Source of the DNA: Sphingomonas jejuensis | GTDB lineage: Bacteria; Pseudomonadota; Alphaproteobacteria; Sphingomonadales; Sphingomonadaceae | NCBI RefSeq assembly: GCF_011927695.1 | Contig: NZ_JAATJE010000001.1 | Span: 1,426,001 to 1,490,000, forward strand | Direction of reading: 5' to 3' | Length of the DNA stretch: 64,000 bases | Part shown: positions 52,342-64,000 of the stretch, one piece after another | How positions within the stretch are numbered: the first letter of the stretch is position 1 | Layout of the letters: the number at the start of each line of letters is the position of its first letter | Translations under genes and position numbers: made by a program | The notes under the pieces: generated by a model | The model's input: the letters and a program-made list of their open reading frames with translations, nothing else | Database searches by the model: none | What the model was told of the DNA's origin: nothing

Positions 52342-52896
52342 GTGGAGATTTCCGGCGGCATCGAGGCAAGCCTTGGCGGCCGCTACGCGTCCGCTCTTTT
52401 CCAGCTGGCACGCGACGATCGCCAGCTCCAATCCGTCGAGGACAGCCTTGCCCGCGTGGCGGACACGCTGGCGAACTCGCCCGAGTTCCGGCAGCTGACC
52501 GCCAATCCGGTGCTGTCGCGCAAGGACGCGTCGGCCGGCATCGCCGCCGTTGCCGGATCGCTGGGGCTCGACCCGCTCACCACCCGCTTCCTGGGCGTGC
52601 TCGCCGCCAACCGGCGCCTCAACCAGCTTCCGCAGGTGATCCGCGCCTTCCGGACGCTGGCCGCCAACCACCGCGGCGAGACCACGGCGGAAGTCACCTC
52701 CGCTCACCCGCTCGACGACGGGCAGGTCGCCGCGCTGAAGCAGCAGCTGCGCCAGCGGGTCGGCCGCGACGTTGCGCTTCATACCCATGTTGACCCGTCG
52801 ATCCTGGGCGGCCTCGTCGTCCGGATCGGATCGCAGATGATCGACTCGTCGATCCGCACCCGATTGAACTCTCTCGCGCACGCGATGAAAGGCTAA
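52342..52896 (+). CDS. atpH: F1F0-ATP synthase delta subunit
   Basis: The 184-residue delta subunit (OSCP-like) links F1 to the peripheral stalk. [23 protein letters not shown] begins it, [20 protein letters not shown] lies mid-protein, and [21 protein letters not shown] is the hallmark C-terminal motif. GTG 52342 is chosen because GGAGGA lies ten bases upstream and the length equals the family norm. First gene of atpHAGDC; the Fo genes are elsewhere. Confidence 0.93.
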   Translation: MEISGGIEASLGGRYASALFQLARDDRQLQSVEDSLARVADTLANSPEFRQLTANPVLSRKDASAGIAAVAGSLGLDPLTTRFLGVLAANRRLNQLPQVIRAFRTLAANHRGETTAEVTSAHPLDDGQVAALKQQLRQRVGRDVALHTHVDPSILGGLVVRIGSQMIDSSIRTRLNSLAHAMKG

Positions 52897-52907
52897 GGCA
52901 GAAGAAG

Positions 52908-54437
<1,530 letters not shown>

Positions 54438-54460
54438 TCGCCGCTGATGCGCTCCCTTCC

Positions 54461-54516
54461 CCGTTCGCACCGCGCACCGTCGAGCATCGCGTCTCGACGG
54501 CGTCCGGCGCGAACGG
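54461..54516 (+). promoter_or_regulatory. Long hairpin between atpA and atpG
   Basis: CCGTTCGC (54461-54468) pairs with GCGAACGG (54509-54516), and inside it CCGTCGAG (54477-54484) pairs with CTCGACGG (54493-54500) around an eight-base loop. It ends just before the atpG ribosome-binding region. It could stabilise message ends or tune subunit ratio; no U-tract follows, so termination is unlikely. Confidence 0.55.
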
Positions 54517-54535
54517 AGGGCTAGAACGGTAAGAC

Positions 54536-56912
<2,377 letters not shown>

Positions 56913-56939
56913 TCGCCGTCCCCTGACACGACCACCCTG

Positions 56940-56961
56940 CCCCTCCCGTCCGCGGGAGGGG
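56940..56961 (+). promoter_or_regulatory. Hairpin covering the atpC ribosome-binding site
   Basis: CCCCTCCCG (56940-56948) and CGGGAGGGG (56953-56961) form a perfect nine-base-pair stem with loop TCCG. The right arm contains GGGAGG, the best Shine-Dalgarno match for atpC, so pairing would hide it and reduce epsilon synthesis. Confidence 0.6.
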
Positions 56962-56974
56962 GGAGAAGATGCAG

Positions 56975-57235
56975 ATGCCGCTCCATTTCGAACTCGTCAC
57001 GCCCGAGAAGCTCTACCGCTCGGCCGACGTCCACATGGTCGTCGTGCCGGGGTCGGAGGGCGAGTTCGGCGTGCTGGAGGGTCATGCCCCCTTCATGTCG
57101 ACCGTCAAGGACGGCGACCTGTCGATCTATCCGACCGCGGGTGCCGCGCCGGAGCGCATCCGCATCGAGGGCGGCTTCGCCGAGGTCAACGAGCGCGGCC
57201 TGACCGTCTTGGCCGAGCGCGTCATCGAAGCCTGA
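56975..57235 (+). CDS. atpC: F1F0-ATP synthase epsilon subunit (short form)
   Basis: The 86-residue protein comprises only the N-terminal beta-sandwich ([20 protein letters not shown] to [21 protein letters not shown]) and lacks the C-terminal two-helix inhibitory domain of E. coli epsilon, as in many alphaproteobacteria. ATG 56975 has GGGGAG nine bases upstream; an in-frame ATG at 56969 is also possible. Last gene of the operon. Confidence 0.93.
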   Translation: MPLHFELVTPEKLYRSADVHMVVVPGSEGEFGVLEGHAPFMSTVKDGDLSIYPTAGAAPERIRIEGGFAEVNERGLTVLAERVIEA

Positions 57236-57275
57236 CACGGCTGGACGTCCGCTGACGCCCGGTTATGTTCGGGCG

Positions 57276-58163
57276 ATGTTGAGAACGTTCCTTCTGGCCA
57301 CCGCCCTCCTCGCCGCGCCGGCGGCGGCGCAGTCCCTCGCCGACGAAAGCGCGCGTGGCGCGATCGACGAGCCGCTGGTCCGCCCGGCCGATTACCGCGC
57401 CGTCTGGGCCGACGAGTTCGACCGGCCCGGCCTGCCCGACCCGGCCCGGTGGCGGCACGACACGTCCATGAACCGCACCGGCTGGGCCAATGCCGAGCTG
57501 CAATATTACGCCGATCGCCGGCCGGACAACGCGCGGGTCGAGGACGGCAAGCTCATCATAACCGCGCGGCGCGAGCCGACCCGGCAATTCGCCGACAGCA
57601 ACGGCCAGCGCTACACCTCCGCCCGGCTGGTCACGCAGGGGCTGGCGGTCTGGCGCTATGGCTTTTTCGAGATCCGCGCGAAGCTGCCCTGCGGGCGCGG
57701 AAGCTGGCCGGCGATCTGGATGCTGGGGGACGAGGATGGCGGCCCCCGCTGGCCCGCGATCGGCGAGATCGACATCATGGAGCATGTCGGCTTCGACGAG
57801 GGGCGCGTCCACGGCACCATCCACAGCCAGGCGTTCAATCATGTCGACGGTACGCAGCGCGGCGCCAGCATCCAGGTCGCGGATGTCTGCGGCAGCTTCC
57901 ACGATTATCAGCTGCACTGGACGCCGGAGGCGATCACCATCGGCGTCGACGGGCGCGGCTTCTTCCGCTTCGCCAATGACGGGCGCGGCGACAACGCCAG
58001 CTGGCCCTTCTCGCGCCCCCATTACCTGATCCTCAACATCGCGGTCGGCGGCGGATGGGGCGGGCAGCAGGGCGTGGACGACGCCGCCTTCCCCTACGCG
58101 ATGGAGGTGGAGCATGTCCGCGTGTGGCAGGCCCCGGCTCCGTCTCCGTCCCCGTCCCGCTAA
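57276..58163 (+). CDS. Secreted family 16 glycoside hydrolase
   Basis: The 295-residue beta-glucanase-like protein (laminarinase type) has a signal peptide (MLRTFLLATALLAAPAAAQS) and the GH16 active site GEIDIMEH with nucleophile Glu164, Asp166 and acid/base Glu169. WADEFDRPGLPDPARW and NAELQYYADRRPDN are conserved substrate-cleft segments. A Pro/Ser-rich tail ends it. A 6-bp-stem hairpin abuts the ATG and no Shine-Dalgarno is seen. Exported to the periplasm or medium. Confidence 0.93.
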   Translation: MLRTFLLATALLAAPAAAQSLADESARGAIDEPLVRPADYRAVWADEFDRPGLPDPARWRHDTSMNRTGWANAELQYYADRRPDNARVEDGKLIITARREPTRQFADSNGQRYTSARLVTQGLAVWRYGFFEIRAKLPCGRGSWPAIWMLGDEDGGPRWPAIGEIDIMEHVGFDEGRVHGTIHSQAFNHVDGTQRGASIQVADVCGSFHDYQLHWTPEAITIGVDGRGFFRFANDGRGDNASWPFSRPHYLILNIAVGGGWGGQQGVDDAAFPYAMEVEHVRVWQAPAPSPSPSR

Positions 58164-58242
58164 GGGGCAGTATCCACGCTTGCCAGCCTTTGGTTAATGG
58201 TGGTCAACTCCTCGCCTAAAAACAATGATCGAGGGGTTGACC

Positions 58243-59211
58243 ATGAACAGCGTCCGTATCGCCGCCACGGCGGCATTCGCCTCCATTCTCTCCATCGCGG
58301 CACCGGCCGCCGCGCAGACCGCCCCGCGCGATTTCAGCACCATGTACGTGTTCGGCGACAGCCTGGTGGATGCCGGAAACGTCAAGCTGTCCACGGGCGG
58401 CGCCCAGCCGAACGAGGCGCTGGGATATTTCCAGGGCCGGTTCACCAACGGGTTCGACTATACCGACCTGGTCAGCATCTCGCTGTTTGGGCAGGCGACC
58501 CGGCCGTCGCTGGCGGGCGGCAACAACTTCGCATTTGGCGGCGCTCGCGTCGTCACCGACAATGTCGGCGGGCTCGACCTGGCGCAGCAGCTTGCCCTCT
58601 ACCAGCAGCGGATCGGCGCAGGCGGCGTGGCTGACCCGAACGCGCTTTATGTCCTGAACTTCAGCGGCAACGACCTGTTCGCGCTCGCCAGCAACGACAT
58701 CGGCGGGCGGACTGCCACGCAATATACCGGTCTCCTGATCAGCGGTTATGCGGGCGCGGTGCAGACGCTGAACGACCTGGGTGCGCGCAACATCCTGATC
58801 ACCGGCATCCCGAACGCGGACAATCCGGCCGCGCTGGCGATCGACCAGGCGCTCAACCTGGCGCTGAACGGCCTCAGCCTCAACAGCGCGACACGGCTCG
58901 ACCGATTCAGCTACATCAACTTCTTCACCACGCTGCAGACCAACCCGGCTGCCCTTGGGCTGCCGCCGCAGCAGCTTGGCGTGAACTGCATCAACTCGCC
59001 GGCCGCAGTGGCGAACGGGTGCCGGGGCATCTTCTCGTTCGACGGCGTCCATCCCACCGCGCCCATCCACGGCGCGATCGCCCAGGAGCTGCGCGCCCAG
59101 TTCGGCATCGGCGCGGTGCCGGAACCCGCCACCTGGGCGATGATGATTGCCGGGTTCGGGCTGGTGGGCGTGGCGATGCGCCGCCGGACGGCCGTTCCGA
59201 CCGCCGCCTGA
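58243..59211 (+). CDS. SGNH/GDSL hydrolase with PEPxxWA-CTERM signal
   Basis: The 322-residue exported esterase/lipase has a signal peptide ending AAPAAAQ, the nucleophile block FGDSLVDAGN (Ser40), the GND block (NFSGNDLFAL) and the DGVHPT block with catalytic Asp and His. The C-terminus is VPEPATWAMMIAGFGLVGVAMRRR, the exosortase sorting signal. GAGGGG stands seven bases before ATG 58243. Acts at or outside the cell surface, perhaps on acylated exopolysaccharide. Confidence 0.93.
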   Translation: MNSVRIAATAAFASILSIAAPAAAQTAPRDFSTMYVFGDSLVDAGNVKLSTGGAQPNEALGYFQGRFTNGFDYTDLVSISLFGQATRPSLAGGNNFAFGGARVVTDNVGGLDLAQQLALYQQRIGAGGVADPNALYVLNFSGNDLFALASNDIGGRTATQYTGLLISGYAGAVQTLNDLGARNILITGIPNADNPAALAIDQALNLALNGLSLNSATRLDRFSYINFFTTLQTNPAALGLPPQQLGVNCINSPAAVANGCRGIFSFDGVHPTAPIHGAIAQELRAQFGIGAVPEPATWAMMIAGFGLVGVAMRRRTAVPTAA

Positions 59212-59214
59212 GCC

Positions 59215-60132
59215 TCAGACCGCGTCCGCCTCCTCGGGGCGGACGCGGTTGCCCGGCACCGACCGGCGCGCGCTCCACAGCCACAGGCCCGCCGTCACGA
59301 TCAGCGCGGCACCCCCCAGCGTCGCAAGCGTGGGCAGGTCGCCGAACGCAACCGCGCCGATCGACAGCGCGACCAGCAGCTGAACATAGGTGGTCGGCGC
59401 GACGATGGCCGCCGATGCGCGCTCCGTCGCCATGAAGATCAGCATGTGCGCAGTGGTCGCCGTCACCGCCACGACCGCACAGCGGAGCACGACGTCCAGG
59501 CGCGGCACCGGCATCGCAAAGGCATCGGCACCGCTTGCCGCGCCCAGCGCCGCAAAGCCCAGCAGCACCGGCGTCGCCGCGCCCGCCACCAGCAGCTGCA
59601 GGACCAGCGCGGGGGCGGAGCCGGCGGCGCGCCGGTTGAGGATCATCAGCGTCGCCATGCCGGCGGCGGAGCAGCACGGCCATAGCGCGGCCGCGCCCAG
59701 GCGTGTCACCTCCGGCTGCAGGATCACCAGCACCCCGACGAAGGCGAGCGCGATGGCGCCGATCGCTGCGGTCGGCGGCCGCTCCTTCAGGAACAGCGTG
59801 GACAGGATCACCGTCAGCATCGGGCTGGTGAAGGTGATCGCGGTGGCATCCGCCAGCGGCATCCGATGCACCGACAGGAAGAAGCCGATGGTGGCCACGG
59901 CGACCGCGATCCCGCGACCGGCCTGCACCAGCGGCCGGGGGCAGACGAAACCGGCGCGGCCATGGACCAGCGCAACCGCCACGACCAGGCCGAGCGTGCC
60001 GAAGCCGTAGCGCAGCGCCGCGATCGCCGTGCCGGGCCACTCGCCCGCCATGGTCTTCACGATCGCATCCCCGACGGACAGGAGCACAAAGCCCGCCACC
60101 GCGAGCAAGATCCCCCGCCCCGCCTCACCCAT
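59215..60132 (-). CDS. EamA/DMT-family transporter
   Basis: The 305-residue protein with about ten membrane helices and two EamA repeats ([23 protein letters not shown] at the start; [28 protein letters not shown] near the end). ATG 60132 has GGAGG six bases upstream; the ATG at 60138 touches it and is less likely. Only moderately similar to the exporter at 49898. Substrate unknown. Confidence 0.87.
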   Translation of the reverse strand: MGEAGRGILLAVAGFVLLSVGDAIVKTMAGEWPGTAIAALRYGFGTLGLVVAVALVHGRAGFVCPRPLVQAGRGIAVAVATIGFFLSVHRMPLADATAITFTSPMLTVILSTLFLKERPPTAAIGAIALAFVGVLVILQPEVTRLGAAALWPCCSAAGMATLMILNRRAAGSAPALVLQLLVAGAATPVLLGFAALGAASGADAFAMPVPRLDVVLRCAVVAVTATTAHMLIFMATERASAAIVAPTTYVQLLVALSIGAVAFGDLPTLATLGGAALIVTAGLWLWSARRSVPGNRVRPEEADAV

Positions 60133-60216
60133 GGTCATCCTCCGGCTCGCTCCATCGAAGTCGGTTAGCGGATTGTCAAAACATGATCGCTACCGCCGGT
60201 CGCAACGGGAGGCGTT

Positions 60217-61725
60217 ATGACGATGAGTGCATTCGGACGGCGGAGCGGCGGCAACAGCGGTCAGGGCGGCGGACGGCCGACCTTCGGGGTCGCGCGCCCG
60301 ATGCACGGCAGCCCCGCGCCCCGGCCCGGCGAGATCGAAGGCGGCGACCAGTTCCCGCCGATCGCACCGGCCGAGGCCGACGCCGGCGTGCCGCAGGACG
60401 CGATGGCCCGGCTGGCCAGCCGCGAGACCGCGCTGGACGCCGGCCCGAACAAGGTCGAGGGCTTCGAGGCGTCGATCCACAAGATCAAGGAACAGGTGCT
60501 GCCGCGCCTCCTGGAGCGCGTCGATCCGGAAGCCGCCGCCTCGCTCACCAAGACCGAGCTGGCGGAGGAATTCCGGCCGATCATCGGCGAGGTGCTGACC
60601 GAGCTGAAGCTGACGCTCAACCGGCGCGAGCAGTTCGCGCTCGAAAAGGTGCTGGTCGACGAGCTGCTGGGCCTCGGACCGCTCGAGGAGCTGCTCGCCG
60701 ACCAGAGCATCTCCGACATCATGGTGAACGGCCCGGAACAGACCTACATCGAGCGCAAGGGCCGGCTGGAGATCGCGCCCATCCAGTTCCGCGACGAGGA
60801 GCACCTGTTCCAGATCGCGCAGCGCATCGTGAACCAAGTCGGCCGCCGCGTCGACCAGACCACCCCGCTCGCCGACGCCCGCCTGAAGGACGGCAGCCGC
60901 GTCAACGTGATCGTCCCGCCCTTGTCGCTGCGCGGCACCGCGATCTCGATTCGTAAGTTCTCGGCCAAGCCCATCACCATCGACATGATGGCCAAGGGCG
61001 GGTCGATGTCCGAACAGATGGCCACCGCGCTGAAGATCGCCGGCGCCTGCCGCTTCAACGTCGTCATCTCGGGCGGCACGGGTTCCGGCAAGACCACGAT
61101 GCTGAATGCGCTGTCGAAGATGATCGATCCGGGCGAGCGCGTGCTGACCATCGAGGACGCGGCCGAGCTCCGCCTGCAGCAGCCGCACTGGCTGCCGCTG
61201 GAAACGCGGCCCGCGAACCTGGAAGGCAACGGCGCGATCACGATCCGCGATCTCGTCATCAACGCGCTGCGCATGCGCCCGGACCGCATCATCCTGGGCG
61301 AGATCCGCGGGTCGGAATGTTTCGACCTGCTCGCCGCGATGAACACGGGCCACGACGGATCGATGGCGACGCTCCACTCCAACAGCCCCCGCGAGGCGCT
61401 GGCGCGTATGGAGAACATGGTGATGATGTCCGACATCAAGGTGCCGAAGGAGGCCATCAGCCGCCAGATCGCGGATTCGGTCGACCTCATCATCCAGGTC
61501 AAGCGCCTGCGCGACGGCAGCCGCCGCGTCACCAACATCACGGAGGTGATCGGCATGGAAGGCCCGGTGATCGTCACCCAGGAGCTGTTCAAGTTCGAGT
61601 ATCTGGACGAGACGGCGGACGGCAAGATCGTCGGCGAGTATCGCTCGATGGGCCTTCGCCCCTACACGCTGGAAAAGGCCAAGCAGTACGGCTTCGACCA
61701 GCCCTATCTGGAAGCCTGCCTGTAA
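60217..61725 (+). CDS. cpaF: CpaF-type secretion ATPase
   Basis: The 502-residue hexameric ATPase of the Tad/type IVc pilus or type II/IV secretion group. A glycine-rich N-terminus is followed by LLADQSISDIMVNGPEQTYIERKGRL, the Walker A GGTGSGKT starting near residue 286, LTIEDAAELRLQQPHW, and the His box MNTGHDGSMATLHSNSP. GGGAGG precedes the ATG. No other tad/cpa gene is adjacent, so it is either a separated member of a pilus system or a stand-alone copy. Confidence 0.92.
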   Translation: MTMSAFGRRSGGNSGQGGGRPTFGVARPMHGSPAPRPGEIEGGDQFPPIAPAEADAGVPQDAMARLASRETALDAGPNKVEGFEASIHKIKEQVLPRLLERVDPEAAASLTKTELAEEFRPIIGEVLTELKLTLNRREQFALEKVLVDELLGLGPLEELLADQSISDIMVNGPEQTYIERKGRLEIAPIQFRDEEHLFQIAQRIVNQVGRRVDQTTPLADARLKDGSRVNVIVPPLSLRGTAISIRKFSAKPITIDMMAKGGSMSEQMATALKIAGACRFNVVISGGTGSGKTTMLNALSKMIDPGERVLTIEDAAELRLQQPHWLPLETRPANLEGNGAITIRDLVINALRMRPDRIILGEIRGSECFDLLAAMNTGHDGSMATLHSNSPREALARMENMVMMSDIKVPKEAISRQIADSVDLIIQVKRLRDGSRRVTNITEVIGMEGPVIVTQELFKFEYLDETADGKIVGEYRSMGLRPYTLEKAKQYGFDQPYLEACL

Positions 61726-61798
61726 GGTCCCCCGGCCGCCCTGCCCGGGCGGCCACCGCTTCCCTCAGCCCGCCCTTCCCGGGGCGGCACCACGGCTG

Positions 61799-61987
61799 TC
61801 AGCCCGCCCGCACCGCGAGCGCCGCCAGCAGGATCGCCACGAACAGGGCGGCCGCCTGCACGCCCGTCCACGGCACCATGCCGACGGCATCGACATGGGC
61901 GCGGCGGCGGCGGCGGTGATCCAGCGCCGCGGCGCCCGCTGCCATCACGGCCGCCACGCCGGCGCCGACCAGCAAATCGCTTCTCAT
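61799..61987 (-). CDS. Small two-helix membrane protein
   Basis: The 62-residue product has two membrane segments (LLVGAGVAAVMAAGAAAL and VQAAALFVAILLAALAV) separated by a basic loop DHRRRRRAHVDAVGMVPW. AAGGGA lies eight bases before the ATG. I recall similar short proteins in sphingomonads but no function. Divergent from the methyltransferase-like gene. Confidence 0.6.
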   Translation of the reverse strand: MRSDLLVGAGVAAVMAAGAAALDHRRRRRAHVDAVGMVPWTGVQAAALFVAILLAALAVRAG

Positions 61988-62080
61988 CGGTGCGGTCCCT
62001 TGCACTCCGGCTGAAGGCCTGATTGAATCGCGCGCGCGGAACGGCGCGATCAGGCGCCCGTCGTGAAACAAGGAAGCGTC

Positions 62081-62887
62081 ATGCGCCAGGGCTTTGCGAT
62101 CATCGGGCTGATGGCCCTCTCGCCGTCGATCCTCCTGGCGCAGCCGCAGGCGCAGCAGGCCGCTCCGGCGTCGCGCACTGCGCTGGAGGCGGCGGTGAAC
62201 AGCCCGACGCGAACGGCCGCGAACCGTGCCCGCGATGCCGCGCGACACCCGGCCGAAACCCTTGCCTTCTTCGGCATCCAGCCGGGCCAGACGGTGGTCG
62301 AACTGATCCCCGGCGGCGGCTGGTACACGGAGATCCTGGCGCCCTATCTGGGGCCGCAGGGCCGCCTCCTGCTGGCGCAGCCGGCGGGCCGTGGTGCCGA
62401 GGCGCTGCAGGCCAAGATCGCCGCCGACCCCGTTTACGCGCGCACCGCGCTGACCGCGATGCCGCCCACGGCAGAGCAGGTGCCGGACGGCAGCGTCGAT
62501 GCCGTCATCACCTTTCGGAACATGCACAACCTCATCATGCGCGGCGACGGCGGCGAGCGGGCCGTACTTGCGCGCGCCTTTGCCATGCTGAAGCCGGGCG
62601 GCACGCTCGGCATCGTCGATCACCGTCTGCCGGAGGATCGCCCGGCCGAGCAGGAGCGGACCAGCGGCTATCTGAAGACATCCACCGTGCGCCAGGCGGC
62701 GGAAGCCGCCGGGTTCGAGTTCGTGGCCGCGTCCGAGGTGAACGCCAACAGCCGCGACACGGCCGACCATCCGAATGGCGTCTGGAGCCTGCCGCCCACC
62801 TTGCGCGGCGGCGACACCGATCGTGCGCGTTTCCAGGCGATCGGCGAAAGCGACCGCATGACGCTGAAGTTCAGAAAACCGCTGTGA
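62081..62887 (+). CDS. Exported class I methyltransferase-like protein
   Basis: The 268-residue protein has a signal peptide (GFAIIGLMALSPSILLAQ) before a methyltransferase-like fold: TVVELIPGGGWYTEILAPYL as motif I, LLLAQPAG after beta-2, VDAVITFRNMHNLI as motif IV, and LKPGGTLGIVDHRLP. It matches COG4798-type predicted methyltransferases. SAM is not normally available in the periplasm, so the role is puzzling. AAGGAAG precedes ATG 62081. Confidence 0.83.
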   Translation: MRQGFAIIGLMALSPSILLAQPQAQQAAPASRTALEAAVNSPTRTAANRARDAARHPAETLAFFGIQPGQTVVELIPGGGWYTEILAPYLGPQGRLLLAQPAGRGAEALQAKIAADPVYARTALTAMPPTAEQVPDGSVDAVITFRNMHNLIMRGDGGERAVLARAFAMLKPGGTLGIVDHRLPEDRPAEQERTSGYLKTSTVRQAAEAAGFEFVAASEVNANSRDTADHPNGVWSLPPTLRGGDTDRARFQAIGESDRMTLKFRKPL

Positions 62888-62921
62888 CCTGACGCACGTC
62901 GATCTTGGGGGGAGAACAAGG

Positions 62922-63167
62922 ATGACTGCACCGGACCTGACGAACTGGCTCGCACCGCTCGCCGCGCTGTTCATGCCGCCGGCGGCCGAATGGCGGATGC
63001 CCGACTTCCTCGTGCAGGAAGCGCAGCCGCAGGAGCCGGCAGCTGCGGCGCCGCGGCCACGGGCGCAGCGTCCGCGGGCGAACACGCGCCCCGCCACGCC
63101 CGCGCGCCGCAACCGCTGGAGCGATGTCGCCCCCTTCACGCCGGCCAACTACACGCCCGCACACTGA
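62922..63167 (+). CDS. Hypothetical Pro/Ala/Arg-rich protein
   Basis: The 81-residue product starts MTAPDLTNWLAPLAALFMPPAAEW, then has a low-complexity Pro/Ala/Arg middle and ends NRWSDVAPFTPANYTPAH. Not recognised. A strong GGGGGGAGAACAAGG leader suggests it is translated. The sequence bias could in part reflect the local GC content. Confidence 0.5.
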   Translation: MTAPDLTNWLAPLAALFMPPAAEWRMPDFLVQEAQPQEPAAAAPRPRAQRPRANTRPATPARRNRWSDVAPFTPANYTPAH

Positions 63168-63209
63168 CGCGCGGCGCGGAACGATGACGGCCGGGTGACC
63201 CTCCGCGGG

Positions 63210-63794
63210 TCAGCCCAGCTTGTCGATCTTGGCCTGCAGCGCGGCCAGCTGGGCCTTCAGCGCGGCCACCTCGTCGGGCCCGCCGTCGGTGGACTTGCCG
63301 GCCTGATCGGCGGATGCGGCATCCTTGTCGGCGGACCGGCCCGTCTGCGGCGCGAAGGCGCTGGTCGCAGCCTCGAACATGGCCATGTTGCGCCGCGCAA
63401 GATCCGCGAACGGCCCGCCTGAAAACGCGCCTTTCATGGCATCGTGGAACTGCGCCTGGTTGCGGCGAAAGGCGTCCATCGACGCTTCCAGATATTGCGG
63501 CACCATCGACTGCATGTTGTCGCCGTACATGGCGATCAGCTGCCGCAGGAAGTTGACCGGGAGCATGGTTTCTCCCCGCGCTTCCTCGTCCATGATGATC
63601 TGTGTCAGGATGCTGTGCGTGATATCCTCGTCGGTCCGGGCATCCAGCACCTTGAAGTCCCGTCCGTCCCGCGTCATCGCGGCAAGATGTTCGAGCGTGA
63701 TGTAGCTTGAACTCTCGGTGTTGTAGAGCCGCCGATTGGCGTATTTCTTGATGATGACGGTGTCGCCGTCATTCGAAACGCGGGACTTCGGCAT
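63210..63794 (-). CDS. phaR: Polyhydroxyalkanoate synthesis regulator
   Basis: The 194-residue regulator has the N-terminal PHA-accumulation DNA-binding domain: IIKKYANRRLYNTESSSYITLEHLAAM, then FKVLDARTDEDITHSILTQI, and the PHB regulatory segment MLPVNFLRQLIAMYGDNMQSMVPQYLEASM. A C-terminal predicted coiled coil ends it (DEVAALKAQLAALQAKIDKLG). PhaR represses phasin and PHA genes when polymer is absent. GGAGAG lies eight bases before ATG 63794. Confidence 0.93.
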   Translation of the reverse strand: MPKSRVSNDGDTVIIKKYANRRLYNTESSSYITLEHLAAMTRDGRDFKVLDARTDEDITHSILTQIIMDEEARGETMLPVNFLRQLIAMYGDNMQSMVPQYLEASMDAFRRNQAQFHDAMKGAFSGGPFADLARRNMAMFEAATSAFAPQTGRSADKDAASADQAGKSTDGGPDEVAALKAQLAALQAKIDKLG

Positions 63795-64000
63795 GGACGG
63801 ACTCTCCAACGATCTTTTCTTGGAGCTATCATCGCCGGCTGCTGCTGCGCAATATGGGCCGCGCCCGCTTCCCCTGTTCCTGCAGCTGCTGCAGCGCGAA
63901 ACCGCTCCGGACCCCGATCGTCGCAGCGCAGCAATGGCGGGGCTGCGGCGCCTCCAGACGCACGCCCGCCCCGCGCCCATGGTGCCGGCGGCAACCATCG
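63793..64000 (+). CDS. 5' part of an unidentified gene (cut by window edge)
   Basis: An open frame from ATG 63793 (overlapping the phaR start codon on the other strand) or TTG 63820 runs to the edge. It encodes AQYGPRPLPLFLQLLQRETA and later AAMAGLRRLQTHARPAPM, a pattern I associate with alpha/beta hydrolases next to phaR in sphingomonads, but this rests on memory. Divergent from phaR with almost no spacing. Confidence 0.4.
   Translation, partial: MDGLSNDLFLELSSPAAAAQYGPRPLPLFLQLLQRETAPDPDRRSAAMAGLRRLQTHARPAPMVPAATI

Noticed and set aside
58216-58229. AAAACAATGA before the GDSL hydrolase gene as a third operator copy
   Set aside because: Only one arm resembles the AAAACAATCA motif; there is no matching second arm at the right spacing.

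Overview
The window is high-GC DNA whose gene content fits an alphaproteobacterium of the Sphingomonadaceae (Sphingomonas-like). The pointers are two surface proteins ending in the PEPxxWA-CTERM signal (VPEPATW), an atpH-A-G-D-C operon, a PhaR-type regulator, a TonB-dependent receptor beside P450, Rieske and SDR genes, and many four-base stop/start overlaps. I see no insertion sequence, phage gene or CRISPR array.

Region 1 (1-16453) is a catabolic island for an unidentified hydrophobic, probably cyclic or aromatic, substrate. It holds an acyl-CoA synthetase (cut by the left edge), a TonB-dependent receptor, a cytochrome P450, an Old Yellow Enzyme, four SDR dehydrogenases, a ThuA-like protein, a TetR regulator, two TIM-barrel isomerase-like proteins, two VOC proteins, a TesB thioesterase, a MaoC hydratase and a Rieske oxygenase alpha subunit. 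Genes are small divergent groups. Two families of short palindromes lie between them: AAAACAATCA-N4-TGATTGTTTT before two divergent pairs, and AGGY-N4-GCCT before the receptor and one SDR. They look like operators that tie the pieces into regulons.

Region 2 (16450-29219) is mostly housekeeping: gor, pgi, lepB, rnc (apparently with a CTG start), era, a sirtuin, a cation/proton antiporter, dapB, nth, a lipoprotein, tRNA-Arg(CCG), a three-gene operon of unknown role, tRNA-Glu(CTC) and a GGDEF protein.

Region 3 (29318-35113) is a predicted peptide or amide-forming cluster. Five co-directional genes encode three transglutaminase-like proteins, a circularly permuted ATP-grasp ligase and an alpha-E protein, with an N-formylglutamate amidohydrolase-like gene divergent to them.

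Region 4 (35128-46209) is the most unusual part. A three-gene unit (a glycosidase-like protein whose TIM-barrel order appears circularly permuted, a methyltransferase and a histidine phosphatase) diverges from an eight-gene unit joined throughout by four-base overlaps: two epimerases, a GT4 glycosyltransferase, three CgeB-like glycosyltransferases, UDP-glucuronate decarboxylase and inositol-3-phosphate synthase. Together they suggest an inositol- and pentose-containing glycoconjugate.

Region 5 (46370-64000) holds a strong terminator, a PEPxxWA-CTERM protein, pepN, two DMT exporters, a threonine aldolase, a 53-residue ORF, the atp operon (with hairpins before atpG and atpC), a GH16 glucanase, a GDSL hydrolase with PEPxxWA-CTERM, cpaF, several small proteins, an exported methyltransferase-like protein and phaR. 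A partial gene runs off the right edge.
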